Positions 52,753 to 62,819 of a DNA stretch of 64,000 nucleotides are shown here, piece by piece; the first letter of the stretch is position 1; every line of letters starts with the position of its first letter. Origin of the DNA: Acanthamoeba castellanii str. Neff (lineage: Eukaryota > Discosea > Longamoebia > Acanthamoebidae); NCBI RefSeq assembly GCF_000313135.1, contig NW_004457675.1:11203-75202 (forward strand), read 5' to 3'. The position numbers and the translations under genes are program-made. The notes beneath the pieces are model-generated. The model was not told the DNA's origin. It did no database searches and saw only the letters and a list, made by a program, of their open reading frames with translations.

Positions 52753-53467
52753 GATTGTGTGTAGATTACAAGATAATGTGCCTAAAATCTGCCGGCAGCG
52801 ATCTTCTTTGCTTTCGAAAAGAAAAAGCTCAAAATTTGCGCAACTTACGGCAAACACAAAGCGAAAAGTAGTGGCGGAAAAAGGTGCGGTGTGTTTTGCA
52901 CACAGGAACGTCACTTTGTGGCGCACCACAGTTGCGTTCACCCTCCAGTCCAGTTCAGCAACATGAAGGAAAAGAAGAAGGCCACCAACACCTGCATTAC
53001 ACTGGAGAAGACATGCTGTTTGAATTACACCAGTGAGGCCGAGATGGAAGGAGAGCAGTCCATATCACACAAACCATGACTGTTTTGATGAGCTTGGGCC
53101 AGTGGATGGAGGCTAAGACAACACTGCTGACCGGGCTGAAGCCAAAGCTCAAGCGCCACACCATAGCGCACTCAGAGTGAGAGGGGAATGGAAACAAGAA
53201 AAGCAGAGAGAAGAAGAAGAAATGCAAGTGAAATGTAAATGAAAAAGGCCGTGTGGTTTGACTTCTGCACAGCAACACAGAAGCCTTCCGAGGGTCACTT
53301 CGGTCTGGCGCCAAAGCGTGTTCCAGCGCTCGGACCTTTTCATCTTCTTCTTCACTCCTCCTCCCTTCAGCTCTTCCTCTCCCCCCATCACGAGGCAGGC
53401 CAATTCTGGTTTCCTCCGCCACGACAGCACTTTTGGCAAAAAATCATCCGAAGATAATCGAACCATC
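52753..53467. other. Divergent intergenic region with a CpG-poor patch
   Basis: 715 bp between PHF5A (minus) and the AI-2E-type permease (plus). The patch at about 52960-53250 has few CG dinucleotides and short coding-like frames ([19 protein letters not shown] from 52962), resembling the CpG-poor islands elsewhere. No intact gene. Both promoters must lie here. Confidence 0.5.
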
Positions 53468-55122
53468 ATGGCAGGGGCAATGCCAACGGGCGGCATTCCA
53501 GCCAACAAAGGACCATCGATTAGGGAGCTAATTGAAGCCTCGATTGAGAAGAACAAATCAAAGAGCTTTAGGGCCTGGGATGAGCCTGAAGTGGTCGATC
53601 TATCGCAGATGACTGCCGAAGAGAGGGAGGAGCGACGGCGACAGCGTGCTGTGGGAAGAGCTTATCGCGCGGCAGAGCGGCGGGCGAAGATGCGCGAGGC
53701 CATCACGACCATTTCCCTCCTCATGATCGGCATTTACGCTCTCGGGGTGATGCTCATCGAGCTCTCCTTCATTCTCGTGCCCCTCGTGTTCTCGCGCTTC
53801 CTCGTCTTCATCTTCGCGCCTCTCATCAAAGCGCTCTCGGTGCGACGTGGCCGCGATGGCCAAGAGACCGGCATTCCGCGCTGGGCTGCCGTCCTGGTGT
53901 GCCTTCTCGTCATCTTCCTCTTCCTCGCCATTTTGATCCTCATCATCGGCTTCACCATCGAGTCCATCGTCAGCGATGCCCACACCTACGTGGAAGAGTT
54001 CAATCACGCCTTCCGCGGCATCTTCCAGTTCGCCGAGAAGTTCGGCTACACGCGCGAGGAGATCTACGAGCTCCTGCCCCACATCAACGTGGGCGAGCTT
54101 GCTCTCGAGATCCTGCAAAGCCTGTTCGATCTCATCCCCCAAATCATCCTCGTCCTGCTCATCGTTGTCTACATGCTGCTCGACATCGAACTCTCGCTCG
54201 ACCAGAAGAAGTCCAAGCTCGAGGACATGATCGACGTTCAGATCCGTTCCTACATCATCGTACATGCCCTCCCCGCCTCCTAGTCGTATCATGTACCACG
54301 CTCACACACGACACACACACGTCACACACCAGATCCACGGCATCGTGTCGCTGATCGTGGGAGCGGGCACGGCGGTGATTCTGTTCGTGTTCAATATCGA
54401 TCTGGTCCTCTTCTTCGGCCTCATCACGTTCGTCCTCAACTTTATCCCCAACGTGGGTTCCTTCGTGGCCACCATCCTCCCGCTCCCCTTCGTCATCCTC
54501 AACCCGCACTTTGCCGTGTGGAAGTTCTTCGCCGTCGGTTTCTGCCTCTGCGCTCTCCACGTACGCCCGTCCCTTACCTGCACGTGCGGCAGTCTGTGTG
54601 TCGTGTGTCGTGTGTCGTGTGTCGTGTGTCGTGTGTGTTGTGTTGCCCGTTGTACTGACGGTGTGTTCATGATTTATTATTTTGCAGTTCGTCGTCGGTC
54701 AGGTGATCGAGCCCCAGATCCTGGGTGACCACATGGAGGTGCCGCCCATCACCGTCATCATCTGTCTGCTCTTCTGGGCCTCCGTGTGGGGCATCGTGGG
54801 CGCCATCCTCTCCGTGCCGCTGACCACCTCCATAAAGGTCTATCTAGAAAATATAGACCATCCAGGTACGCACGCCTCACGTTGCTGCTGCTGCTGCTAC
54901 TACGCCTAGGCTCACCGTGTGTCGTGTCGTGTGTCTTGTCGTGCGTGTCGCGTCGTGTGAATAACAGCGACACAAGCGTTAGCGGGGATGATAGTGGGCA
55001 ATTTTGGGTTCTTCGACACGTCGAAGGATGTGCACGAAGACGACTTTACCGATTCGGAGGACGAGGGCGACCACTACGACGAGCGCGAGGACGAAAGGAT
55101 CCCCATCCTCGCCAAGCACTAG
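53468..55122 (+). CDS. AI-2E/PerM-family multi-pass membrane protein
   Basis: Belongs to the AI-2E (UPF0118/PerM) permease family, best known from bacteria. Exons 53468-54259, 54333-54560, 54688-54865 and 54968-55122 give 450 residues. A basic cytoplasmic leader (EEREERRRQRAVGRAYRAAE) precedes paired helices ISLLMIGIYALGVMLIELSF and AAVLVCLLVIFLFLAILILI, a soluble segment, then IVSLIVGAGTAVILFVFNID, the family hallmark FVLNFIPNVGSFVATILPLP and QVIEPQILGDHMEVPPI, and VWGIVGAILSVPLTTSIKVY. The C-terminal tail is acidic (DDFTDSEDEGDHYDERED). Introns show that it is a resident nuclear gene. The transported solute is unknown. Confidence 0.9.
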
Positions 55123-55667
55123 TATGTATGTGCGCGCGTGCCAGCCACCTCCCATTCCGCCTTCCTCGTCTGTCCTCTTCGTCTTCTTCATCCCCAGCTC
55201 AGCCACATTCATCTCCGCCATACCTCTTCCCCGTTGTAATTAACACCGCAAACGTGATCCAGAACCACCGCCACCAAGGCAGTGTTTACCATCATGTTGC
55301 AGACCATGTCGTGTTGTTGGCGTCTGTTCGAAGCTAACGGCGTTACTTTTTCGACTTGACTTTCCGTAACTCCTCTCATCGGATTTCAGCGAACGCAGGC
55401 GGAGTGCACCGATTCGCCCCTGGGACCACTGCTCGCCCGCCAGTCGCCCCTCGAGTCTCCCAGCTCGGGGCGGGGCGACTTTGCGGGGCTGAGCGGTGCG
55501 AAAATTGGGATTCGACGTTTCGCCTCCGGTAAAAAAAGAAAAGCGGCCGAAGCGCTAGTCAATCTTTGTGTCGTTTGCTGCGCAGAGATCGGAGGAGCGT
55601 CAGAGAGAGAGAGAAGCGAAGGGAGGAAAAGAAGGGGACCACCACACAGAACTAAAAGATAGCATAG
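55123..55667. other. Upstream region of DAHP synthase
   Basis: 545 bp containing the 3' end of the permease transcript and the dehydroquinate-pathway gene promoter. No gene or repeat recognised. Confidence 0.55.
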
Positions 55668-57978
55668 ATGGAGGCAAAGGAGGGACAGACGTGGACGCCG
55701 GAGAGCTGGAAGGCGCTGCCCATCAAGCAGCAGCCCGAATATGAGGACAACGAGGCCCTCGCCAAGGCGCTGGCCAAGGTGCAGAAGCTGCCTCCGATCG
55801 TCCATCAGATGGAGATCGAGAAATTGAAAACCTATCTCGCACAAGCCTGTGAGGGCAAGATGTTCCTCCTTCAGGTACCCATCATCTCTCGCCAATTTCA
55901 TTTTCCATTTATCTTTTTAGATTTTGATTTTATTTGTTTTTGTTTTTGAATTAAAATATAATAATTAAAATATAATAATTCAATTTATTTTGCGGGCAGG
56001 GAGGAGATTGCGCGGAGAGGTTCGACGAGTGCTGCCAGGAGACGATCGAAAAGAAGTTCAAGATCCTCCTGCAGATGTCGCTCATCATTATCTGGGAGTC
56101 GCGCGTGCCCGTCGTGCGGTACTTCTTCTTCTTCGTCTTCGTCTTCTTGAGTGATCGCCTTCCTTCCTTCTCACCGCACGCACCGCACGCACCGCACACA
56201 CACGACACAGAATCGCACGCATGGCCGGTCAGTTTGCCAAGCCGCGCACGTCCAACTGGGAGACGACGCCCGACGGGCAGCGGGTGGCCTCCTACAAGGG
56301 CGACAGCATCAACGGCTTCGACATCAGCGAGCGCAAGCCCGACCCCGACCGGTGCGTCCGTGCCGTCCTCGCCTCACCCGAAACCCATCCAATCCTCACC
56401 CTGTGTCGTGTGTGTCGTGTGTGTCGTGTGTGTCGTGTGTGTCGTGTGTGTCGTGTGTGTCGTGTGTGTCGTGTGTGTCGTGTGCGTGTCGTGTCATCAG
56501 ATTGGTGCAAGCGTATTTCCACTCGGTGGCGACTGCGAACTACCTGCGCGCGATGGTACGGCTGCCAGCGTTCCACCTGCGCTCAAAATGGGGGCTCGAA
56601 CGATGAACACTCGGTTTTCTGTGCGCAGATCACGGGCGGCGTGTCGGATCTGCACTCGGCGCCCGAGTGGAATCTCGACAATGTCCTCCGACCGGAGACC
56701 AAGGAGAAGTACAAGGGCGTCGTCGAAAAGATCCTCGACGGCCTGAGTACGCACAAACCGCACGCACACGCCGCACACACGACACGCCGCACACGCGCAC
56801 GCGCACGCGACACGACACACGACGAAGAAACGTGAGCTGATGCCCTGGTGTTACCTGGTCCAGACTTTTATCAGGCGATCCACGCCGACAGCGAGTCGCT
56901 CCGCGGGGTGTACCTGTTCTCGTCGCACGAGGGCCTGATCCTGGACTACGAGGCCGCGCTGACCAAGCTGGTGAAGGACTCGCACTACAACCTGGGCGCC
57001 CACTTCCTGTGGATCGGCGACAGAACGCGCCAAATCGACGGCGCCCACATCGAATACTTCCGCGGGTACCGACACGACCAACGACACGACACGACACGCA
57101 TGACAATCGCACATTCTCAACATTCCTCTTCTCTGTGGCTTAGGATCGCCAACCCGATCGGCGTCAAGGTCGGCCCTTCCACCGCGGACGAGGAGCTCGT
57201 GAGGCTCATCCAGATCCTCAACCCCAACAAGGCAAGCCTTTCCCGCTTGTGTCGCGTGTCGCGTGTTGTCGTGCGTGCCGTGCGTTGTGTGTCGTGTCGT
57301 CTAACGCTTCGCTGGGTGCAGGAACCGGGCAAGCTCACGCTGATTACCAGGTACGGCATCGATAACGTGGAGCAAAAGCTGCCCGGCCACATCAAGGCCG
57401 CCCAGAGCACCGGCATCCCTGTCGTACGGCGCGCCCCAATCGTCATCATCATCGGGCGACTCAAGCGCTAACATAGATTGTTGTTGTGTGTGTGCGTGTG
57501 TGTGTGTGCGTGTGTCGTGTGTGGGGTGTTGGGTGCGATAGTTGTGGGTGTCGGATCCTTGTCATGGCAACACTGAGTCCACCAGCGACGGTATCAAGTT
57601 CCGCAACATCGAGAAGGTGATGGGCGAGATGGTCAAGGTCTTCCGCATCCACACCGAGAACGGCAGCCGATTGGGCGGCGTTCACCTCGAACTCACCGGT
57701 ACCCGTACCCGGCCACTTTCCACTCCACTTTAAATCGCACCTCACTCCATTGCCGCACGCACCGCACACGCACACGCCGCACGTATCCCGCAGGCGACGA
57801 CGTTACCGAGTGCACGGGTGGCTCTGCAGGACTCAACCCGACCAACCTGTCCACCAACTACCAGAGCTTCTGCGACCCGCGCCTCAACTACACGCAGAGC
57901 CTCGACATGGCCTTCTGCATCGCCAGCGAGGTGAAGAACAGCCGCACAAGCGCCAAACAGTTCGTGGCGAGCCAATAA
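55668..57978 (+). CDS. Class II (plant-type) DAHP synthase
   Basis: Condenses phosphoenolpyruvate and erythrose-4-phosphate, the first step of the shikimate pathway. Ten exons (55668-55874, 56000-56118, 56211-56351, 56501-56555, 56629-56746, 56864-57065, 57144-57231, 57322-57423, 57542-57698, 57794-57978) keep phase and give 457 residues, the usual length. Type II signatures: WTPESWKALPIKQQPEY, LLQGGDCAERFDEC, RIARMAGQFAKPR, SHEGLILDYEAALT, WIGDRTRQIDGAHIEYFRG, NPIGVKVGPS, WVSDPCHGNTESTSDGIKFR, GGVHLELTGDDVTEC and the Arg/Tyr-containing end DPRLNYTQSLDMAF. No plastid-type extension. The intron at 57232-57321 uses a GC donor. Confidence 0.96.
56402..56481. repeat. 9-bp microsatellite (TGTGTCGTG)n in DAHP synthase intron
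   Basis: About nine tandem 9-base units fill most of the third intron of the DAHP synthase gene. Confidence 0.93.
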
Positions 57979-58077
57979 ACACTTTTTAAAGATATTATTT
58001 GTAATTTGGAAACGCGTTTTGTTTCGTAGTTTCGTTTCGTTGTTTTTTTGGTGATGTTGTGTTTTATTATTATTTCC

Positions 58078-59192
58078 ATGCGTGTAGCGCGACACTGCCC
58101 CTCTCCTCGCGGCATTGGGTCGCAGTGGGTAGGGGGCGCTGTGCATGCCTCTAGGGGGCTTCGTGGAGTGCACCACCATCACCACCATGGTGCGGCAGGG
58201 CCTGCCACAACCACTCCGTCGAGCTCTTCCACAACCGCTCCGGACCGAGTGGCGGTCACAGCAGCCGCCCCTCCTCGTGAGTACTTCTACTGGGTCGACC
58301 TACGCGGGCACCTGTACTGCATCGACAAGGATGCCACCACCCTCCCGCGCCAGAACGACCCGGCCTTCCTGCGAGACGGCCGCTTTCTCAACTTCTTCTG
58401 GCGCCAGCTGCAGCTCAACACCCCGACCAGCCCAGGCCGGGCAAGGTACTCATTACCCATTTTAATAATTCCTTTATTCTATTTATAATGAATATAAAAA
58501 ATAGACATATTTATATGTGTGTCGGTGCACGTGGCCAGGCATGGGGCGGTCTATCCGTACGTGTCGCCTTGCGGGCGGGAGCTCAACTACGTGCGCGCAG
58601 CGGATCGGCCGATCGCCTTCCACAGCCTGCAGACGCTTCCCTCAGGTGACACGCCGTGACCACGACACGCTCCGTAACACGCGCCACACACCCACACACC
58701 GCGCACGCGCTCACTCGTTGCTTTTGTTTTTCTGATCTCCAGGAGAATCCGTATTGCTTTATGCGCACGACTTGAGCGTCCCTTTCGACCCCGCAGGTGC
58801 GTGACTCTCTTACAACACACGTCTCTCCTGTCCCTTGGTGTGCCTGCGCCTCGCTCACTTCAGCTCCCGCCGATCGCCGAACGTGACGCGATGCAATGCT
58901 ACAAAAGAGCTGTGTATGAGGGACAACGGACGTCTCTACCATCCTTCGCCGGTACGCCCACTTTGTGTGTTGCCCACTGTCTGGAGGTGGAGGGCTGATT
59001 GATGAACGATCGTCGTAGGTCGGGCTGGGTCTACTGCGCTCCGCCTTGGCCTCGGAGCTGAGCGGCTGCATCGAGGGAGACGAAGAGGAGGAGGAGGAGG
59101 ACCGATTCGTCTTCGGCTGGCGCGGCCGCAGGACCCCCATTCGCCGCATCGTCGATGACGACCACACCACCATCGACGCGGACCACCAATAG
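58078..59192 (+). CDS. UPF0598 family protein (C8orf82-like), probably mitochondrial
   Basis: Function unknown; the family is conserved in eukaryotes. Exons 58078-58445, 58539-58645, 58743-58796, 58908-58951 and 59019-59192 give 248 residues. The N-terminus (MRVARHCPSPRGIGSQW) is basic and could be a mitochondrial presequence; a natural run of six His follows. Family motifs: REYFYWVDLRGHLYCIDKD, FLRDGRFLNFFWRQLQLN, YPYVSPCGRELNYVRAADRP, SVPFDPA, RDNGRLYHPSP, LLRSALASEL and FGWRGRRTPIR. The acidic insert GDEEEEEEDR near the end is unusual. Confidence 0.85.
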
Positions 59193-59230
59193 CAACTCCA
59201 GCTTTATGTATTCGTTCATAGTCTCACTCG

Positions 59231-59839
59231 CTACAAGCTGCAGGCCTCCATCCAGGGCCATCTGCACCGACCCTCGTGGTACAGCTGGATCACTCTGTCG
59301 ACCGCGTCGTCGTCGCTCTGGTTGGCCGCCTCGATCAACCAGGCCGCGGCTTGGGCATCATCGCGTTCCACCCCTCGGCCCTCGGCGTAGCACGCGCCCA
59401 GGCGGGTCTGCGCGGCGGCGAGGCCCTGGGCGGCGGCCGCGCGCCACCACCGCACGGCCTCCTGTTCGCTCTGGGCCTCCACGCCACGGCCTGTCGCGTA
59501 CAGGTGGCCCAGACCGAGCTGGGCGACGGCGAGGCCCTGCTCGGCGGCCCGGCGCAGCTGGTCGCGCATCAGGCCCAGGCGCTCGAGCGCGTCGTGGTGG
59601 CCCAGCCGGACCGCTTGGCACAGGAGCTCCACGGCCGCCTTGTTGAGTGCGTCTGTCCCGCGACCGCTGTCATCGTCGGCGATCAACGACAATGCCTCGC
59701 GGTACGCAATGGCCGCCGCAGCGTTCTGTTGTGGGTCCTTCTTCGTTGACGCGTCCATTGACTCTACAGCCCAGGAAGAGGCCGCAGTGTTGTGCCCCCA
59801 CACTTCAGTGAAGAGAGGAATGCACCCGCTTGGCCCCAT
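59231..59839 (-). CDS. Sel1-like repeat protein
   Basis: Single-exon gene of up to 202 residues. Contains Sel1-type helix pairs, the clearest being AEQGLAVAQLGLGHLYATGRG followed by EAVRWWRAAAAQGLAAAQTR and LGACYAEGRGVERDDAQAAA. Such repeats serve as protein-interaction scaffolds. The annotated start at 59839 may be early; MDASTKKDPQQ at 59758 is an alternative. Ends 39 bp from the stop of the UPF0598 gene, tail to tail. Confidence 0.8.
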   Translation of the reverse strand: MGPSGCIPLFTEVWGHNTAASSWAVESMDASTKKDPQQNAAAAIAYREALSLIADDDSGRGTDALNKAAVELLCQAVRLGHHDALERLGLMRDQLRRAAEQGLAVAQLGLGHLYATGRGVEAQSEQEAVRWWRAAAAQGLAAAQTRLGACYAEGRGVERDDAQAAAWLIEAANQSDDDAVDRVIQLYHEGRCRWPWMEACSL

Positions 59840-59888
59840 AAGCCCCGGCGCACCTCTTTTTTTTTTTTTTCCCGAAGTAGAAGAAGAC

Positions 59889-60796
59889 TCAGGTCTGCTT
59901 CTTCTTTGGGTTCGCCCTCTTCTTGCCCACGTGAGGTGCGGCGCCGGTGGCGCGCGGGTTCGGGTTGAGAAGGGCGCGCACGCCGCGAGCCAGGGCGAAG
60001 GCGACTACGATGACGCCGGCACCGACCAGGTTGAACGCGGCGTGGCCCCGCAGGTCCATGTCGCGCTGGAAGGCGTAGGGCCACTGGCCGCCGTTGAGCC
60101 GCACCAGCGCAAAGGTCCAGACCAGGTAGAGCAGCCCGAAGGCCAGCACCAGGGCCAGCTCGGCCGCGGCGCTGCGGTTGCGGTGCGCCCGGCGGCACAC
60201 GACGGCCTCGAGCCACATGAGCAGCATCACGGCGCCGTGCTGGAAGTAGTTGAGGTCCTGCGGGTAGTAGTGCTGGACGCTACGCGGCAAGATGAGCTCC
60301 TGGTCGTAGAAGAAGAGGCCCCAGAACATGAGCCCCACGAGCGACGTGAACACGAAGAGGAGCACGAAGAGGTAGTCATTGAGCGCATTCAGGCGCTTGG
60401 CCGTCGAGCTCGACGTCGGCTCGGGGTTCTTCTTTCGCGCCTTGGCTGATGATGAAGGTGGTGGTGTTGGAGTAGTGGCGATCAGGTGGTAGAGGTCGTA
60501 GACGACCAGGAAGGTGAAGTAGCCCGCCAGCGCCGTGTGCGTCAGCTGCGTCAGGAAGGCATACCTGTGTGTGCACCCGTGTGCGTGCGCACACCCCACA
60601 CAACACAGGGAACGCGGGGTGGGTGGTGACCCTACAGAGAGCAAGGGGGGGGGTAGGTTGGCACGTACCGGCCGCCAAAGGCGAGGGTGTTGGCGTGGGG
60701 ACTGCCGAAGAGCTGCTCAGCGCGCCACAGGAAGTAGGCACAGGCTGCCCAGGCGGCCAAGTGCCACAGCAGCGTCGTGGCGCTTGCCCTCTGCAT
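59889..60796 (-). CDS. AIG1/FAR-17a (ADTRP-like) membrane protein
   Basis: Multi-pass protein of the androgen-induced/FAR-17a family; animal members hydrolyse fatty-acid esters of hydroxy fatty acids. Two exons (60669-60796 and 59889-60564) give 267 residues. The start [20 protein letters not shown] is the first helix, then [40 protein letters not shown] (the Thr of the conserved threonine position is here), [20 protein letters not shown] (conserved His), [18 protein letters not shown] and [19 protein letters not shown]. The C-terminal tail is Lys-rich ([12 protein letters not shown]), as in ER-retained proteins. Confidence 0.84.
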
Positions 60797-60909
60797 TGGA
60801 GTTATTTTTTACCAATTTTCTTTTTTCTTTTTTTAATTGTTCCACATTTCTATCATTTTATTTTATTCATCCTTTTTTGATTATCTTGTTTTGCTCTCGA
60901 GAGGCATCG

Positions 60910-62691
60910 ATGCAGACGACACGGGAGGTGGACTCGGGCGTGGAGGTGCTGGAGATCGAAGCGCGGGTGCTTTCGATCCAGTCGCATGTGGTGGCGGGCT
61001 ATGTGGGCAACAGGAGTGCAGTGTTTCCGCTCCAACTCCTGGGCATCGAGACCGATGCCATCAACACGTGCCAGTTCTCCAACCACACCGGTACTGCTTA
61101 CCACGACGTGTTATGGCTGCAGCCTCGTCTCTCCTCTCCCTTCTTTCTTCATCAGTGTTCACTTTCCCGATTTCCGATTTTACCGATTTTCTGGAATTTG
61201 CTTTGTAAAATAATTAAATAAAATAAATCAAAAGGTAAAATTATCCTGCACTTCGTATTATAGCCATTAATATGCTAATAATCTTTATATAATAATCTTT
61301 GATTTAATCATCATTTATAATTTGTCATGCTTACTCTACTCCTTGGCAACCACCATCAGGCTACCCGTCGTGGGAGGGCGAGCGGCTCACCGGCGAGCAG
61401 CTCTCTCGGCTGATGGAGGTCGCGTCTCTTCTCTTCCGCGTGTGCGGTGATGTGCGGTCGGGCGTGTGCGATCGCGTGCGTGCGTGTGCGATGCGTGTGT
61501 GCGTGTTTTCCCACATACACTCATCGTGCGGATTGCCATCATCAACGCAGGGGATGGAGCGCAACGGACTGGCGGGCCACACACATATATTGACGGGCTA
61601 CGCCGGCCGCGCAGACCTCCTGCACGCCCTGGAGCGAGTCGTGCAGACCACCACCCGCCACCGCCCCGACGCCGTCTACCGTAACCCCGTGCCCCCGTCC
61701 ACTCGCCTTTCGCCTTTCCATTCCTTCACTCACTTTTCTTTCTTTTCTTTTCTTTTGCCGTGTGCGGTGTTGTGCGTGTGCGTGTGCGTGTGCGTGTGCG
61801 CGCTACAAAGTGTGCGATCCGGTGATGGGCGACAACGGAAAGCTGTACGTGGCGGAGGAAGTGGTGGGCATCTACGCCGATGTACTGGTTCCACTGGCCC
61901 ACATCGTCACGCCCAACCACTTCGAAGCCGAGTACGCACACAACCCTGATCACGCGACACGCACAGTTGGCTGACCGCAGACACGACACGACACGACACG
62001 ACACGACACGACACGACACGACACGACACGACACGACACGACCAACGACACGACCAACGACACGACCAACGACACGACACAGGCTCCTGGCTGGTATGAA
62101 GATCACCAATGAGACCGAGGCGGTTGAGGCGATGGAGAAGCTGCACAGCAAGGGCGTGCGCGCGGTGGTGATCACCAGCACCGACCTGTACGGCGTGCCC
62201 GGCGAGCTGGCCCTCCTGGCCTCCCACAAGCTGGCCCACGCCGACGGTGGCCCGGCCCGTCGTTTCCGCATCCGCATGCCCGCCCTCGAGGGCTACTTCA
62301 CCGGCACCGGCGATCTCTTCGCTGCCGTACGCACCGTGACACGCACACGACACACACCACACGACACACACCACACGACACACACGACACACGGGGACTT
62401 GACTTTGCGTGTGCGTGTGCGACGTGGTGTGGGCAGTTGCTGCTGGCGTGGCACATCAGGCACCCGGACGACTTTGTGCTGGCCTGCGAGAAGGCGGTGT
62501 GCGGCACGCACGCGGTGCTGCGGGAGACGATCCAGTACTACGCCCGACGCGCCGCCGCTGCCGCCGCCGGGGGCAGCTCGACTGCAGTCGCGCCGGAGAA
62601 GGCGGGCACCTACCCGGAACTCAAGATCATCCCCAGCAAGGGCCTCATCGAACACCCGCCCCTCCTCTTCCGCGCCGAAGACATCAAATAA
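60910..62691 (+). CDS. PDXK: Pyridoxal kinase
   Basis: Phosphorylates pyridoxal, pyridoxine and pyridoxamine for PLP supply. Exons 60910-61090, 61360-61418, 61551-61680, 61811-61931, 62083-62326 and 62437-62691 give 329 residues, close to the family norm. Motifs: [89 protein letters not shown] and the anion-hole/catalytic [15 protein letters not shown] with the base Asp. Head-to-head with the AIG1-like gene (113 bp between starts). Confidence 0.96.
61981..62080. repeat. (ACACG)n microsatellite in pyridoxal kinase intron
   Basis: Twelve tandem 5-base units, followed by three units of a 12-base variant (ACGACACGACCA), ending at the splice acceptor. Confidence 0.93.
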
Positions 62692-62819
62692 ACGCCAGCA
62701 CGCGCCCACCAACGATGACGGGGCGACCCTTTATTCTTTTTTCATTATTCTTTTTTCATTTCGTAAAAAAAACAGGAAGGAGGAAGAGGATGAAAGAAAG
62801 AAAAAAAAAGAATAAATAA

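Noticed and set aside
53468..55122. Bacterial contamination
   Set aside because: Three GT-AG introns with the local CA-rich style and convincing phase show a nuclear gene.
58170..58190. His6 tag suggesting a vector
   Set aside because: The run is inside a natural low-complexity leader of an intron-containing gene with no vector sequence nearby.
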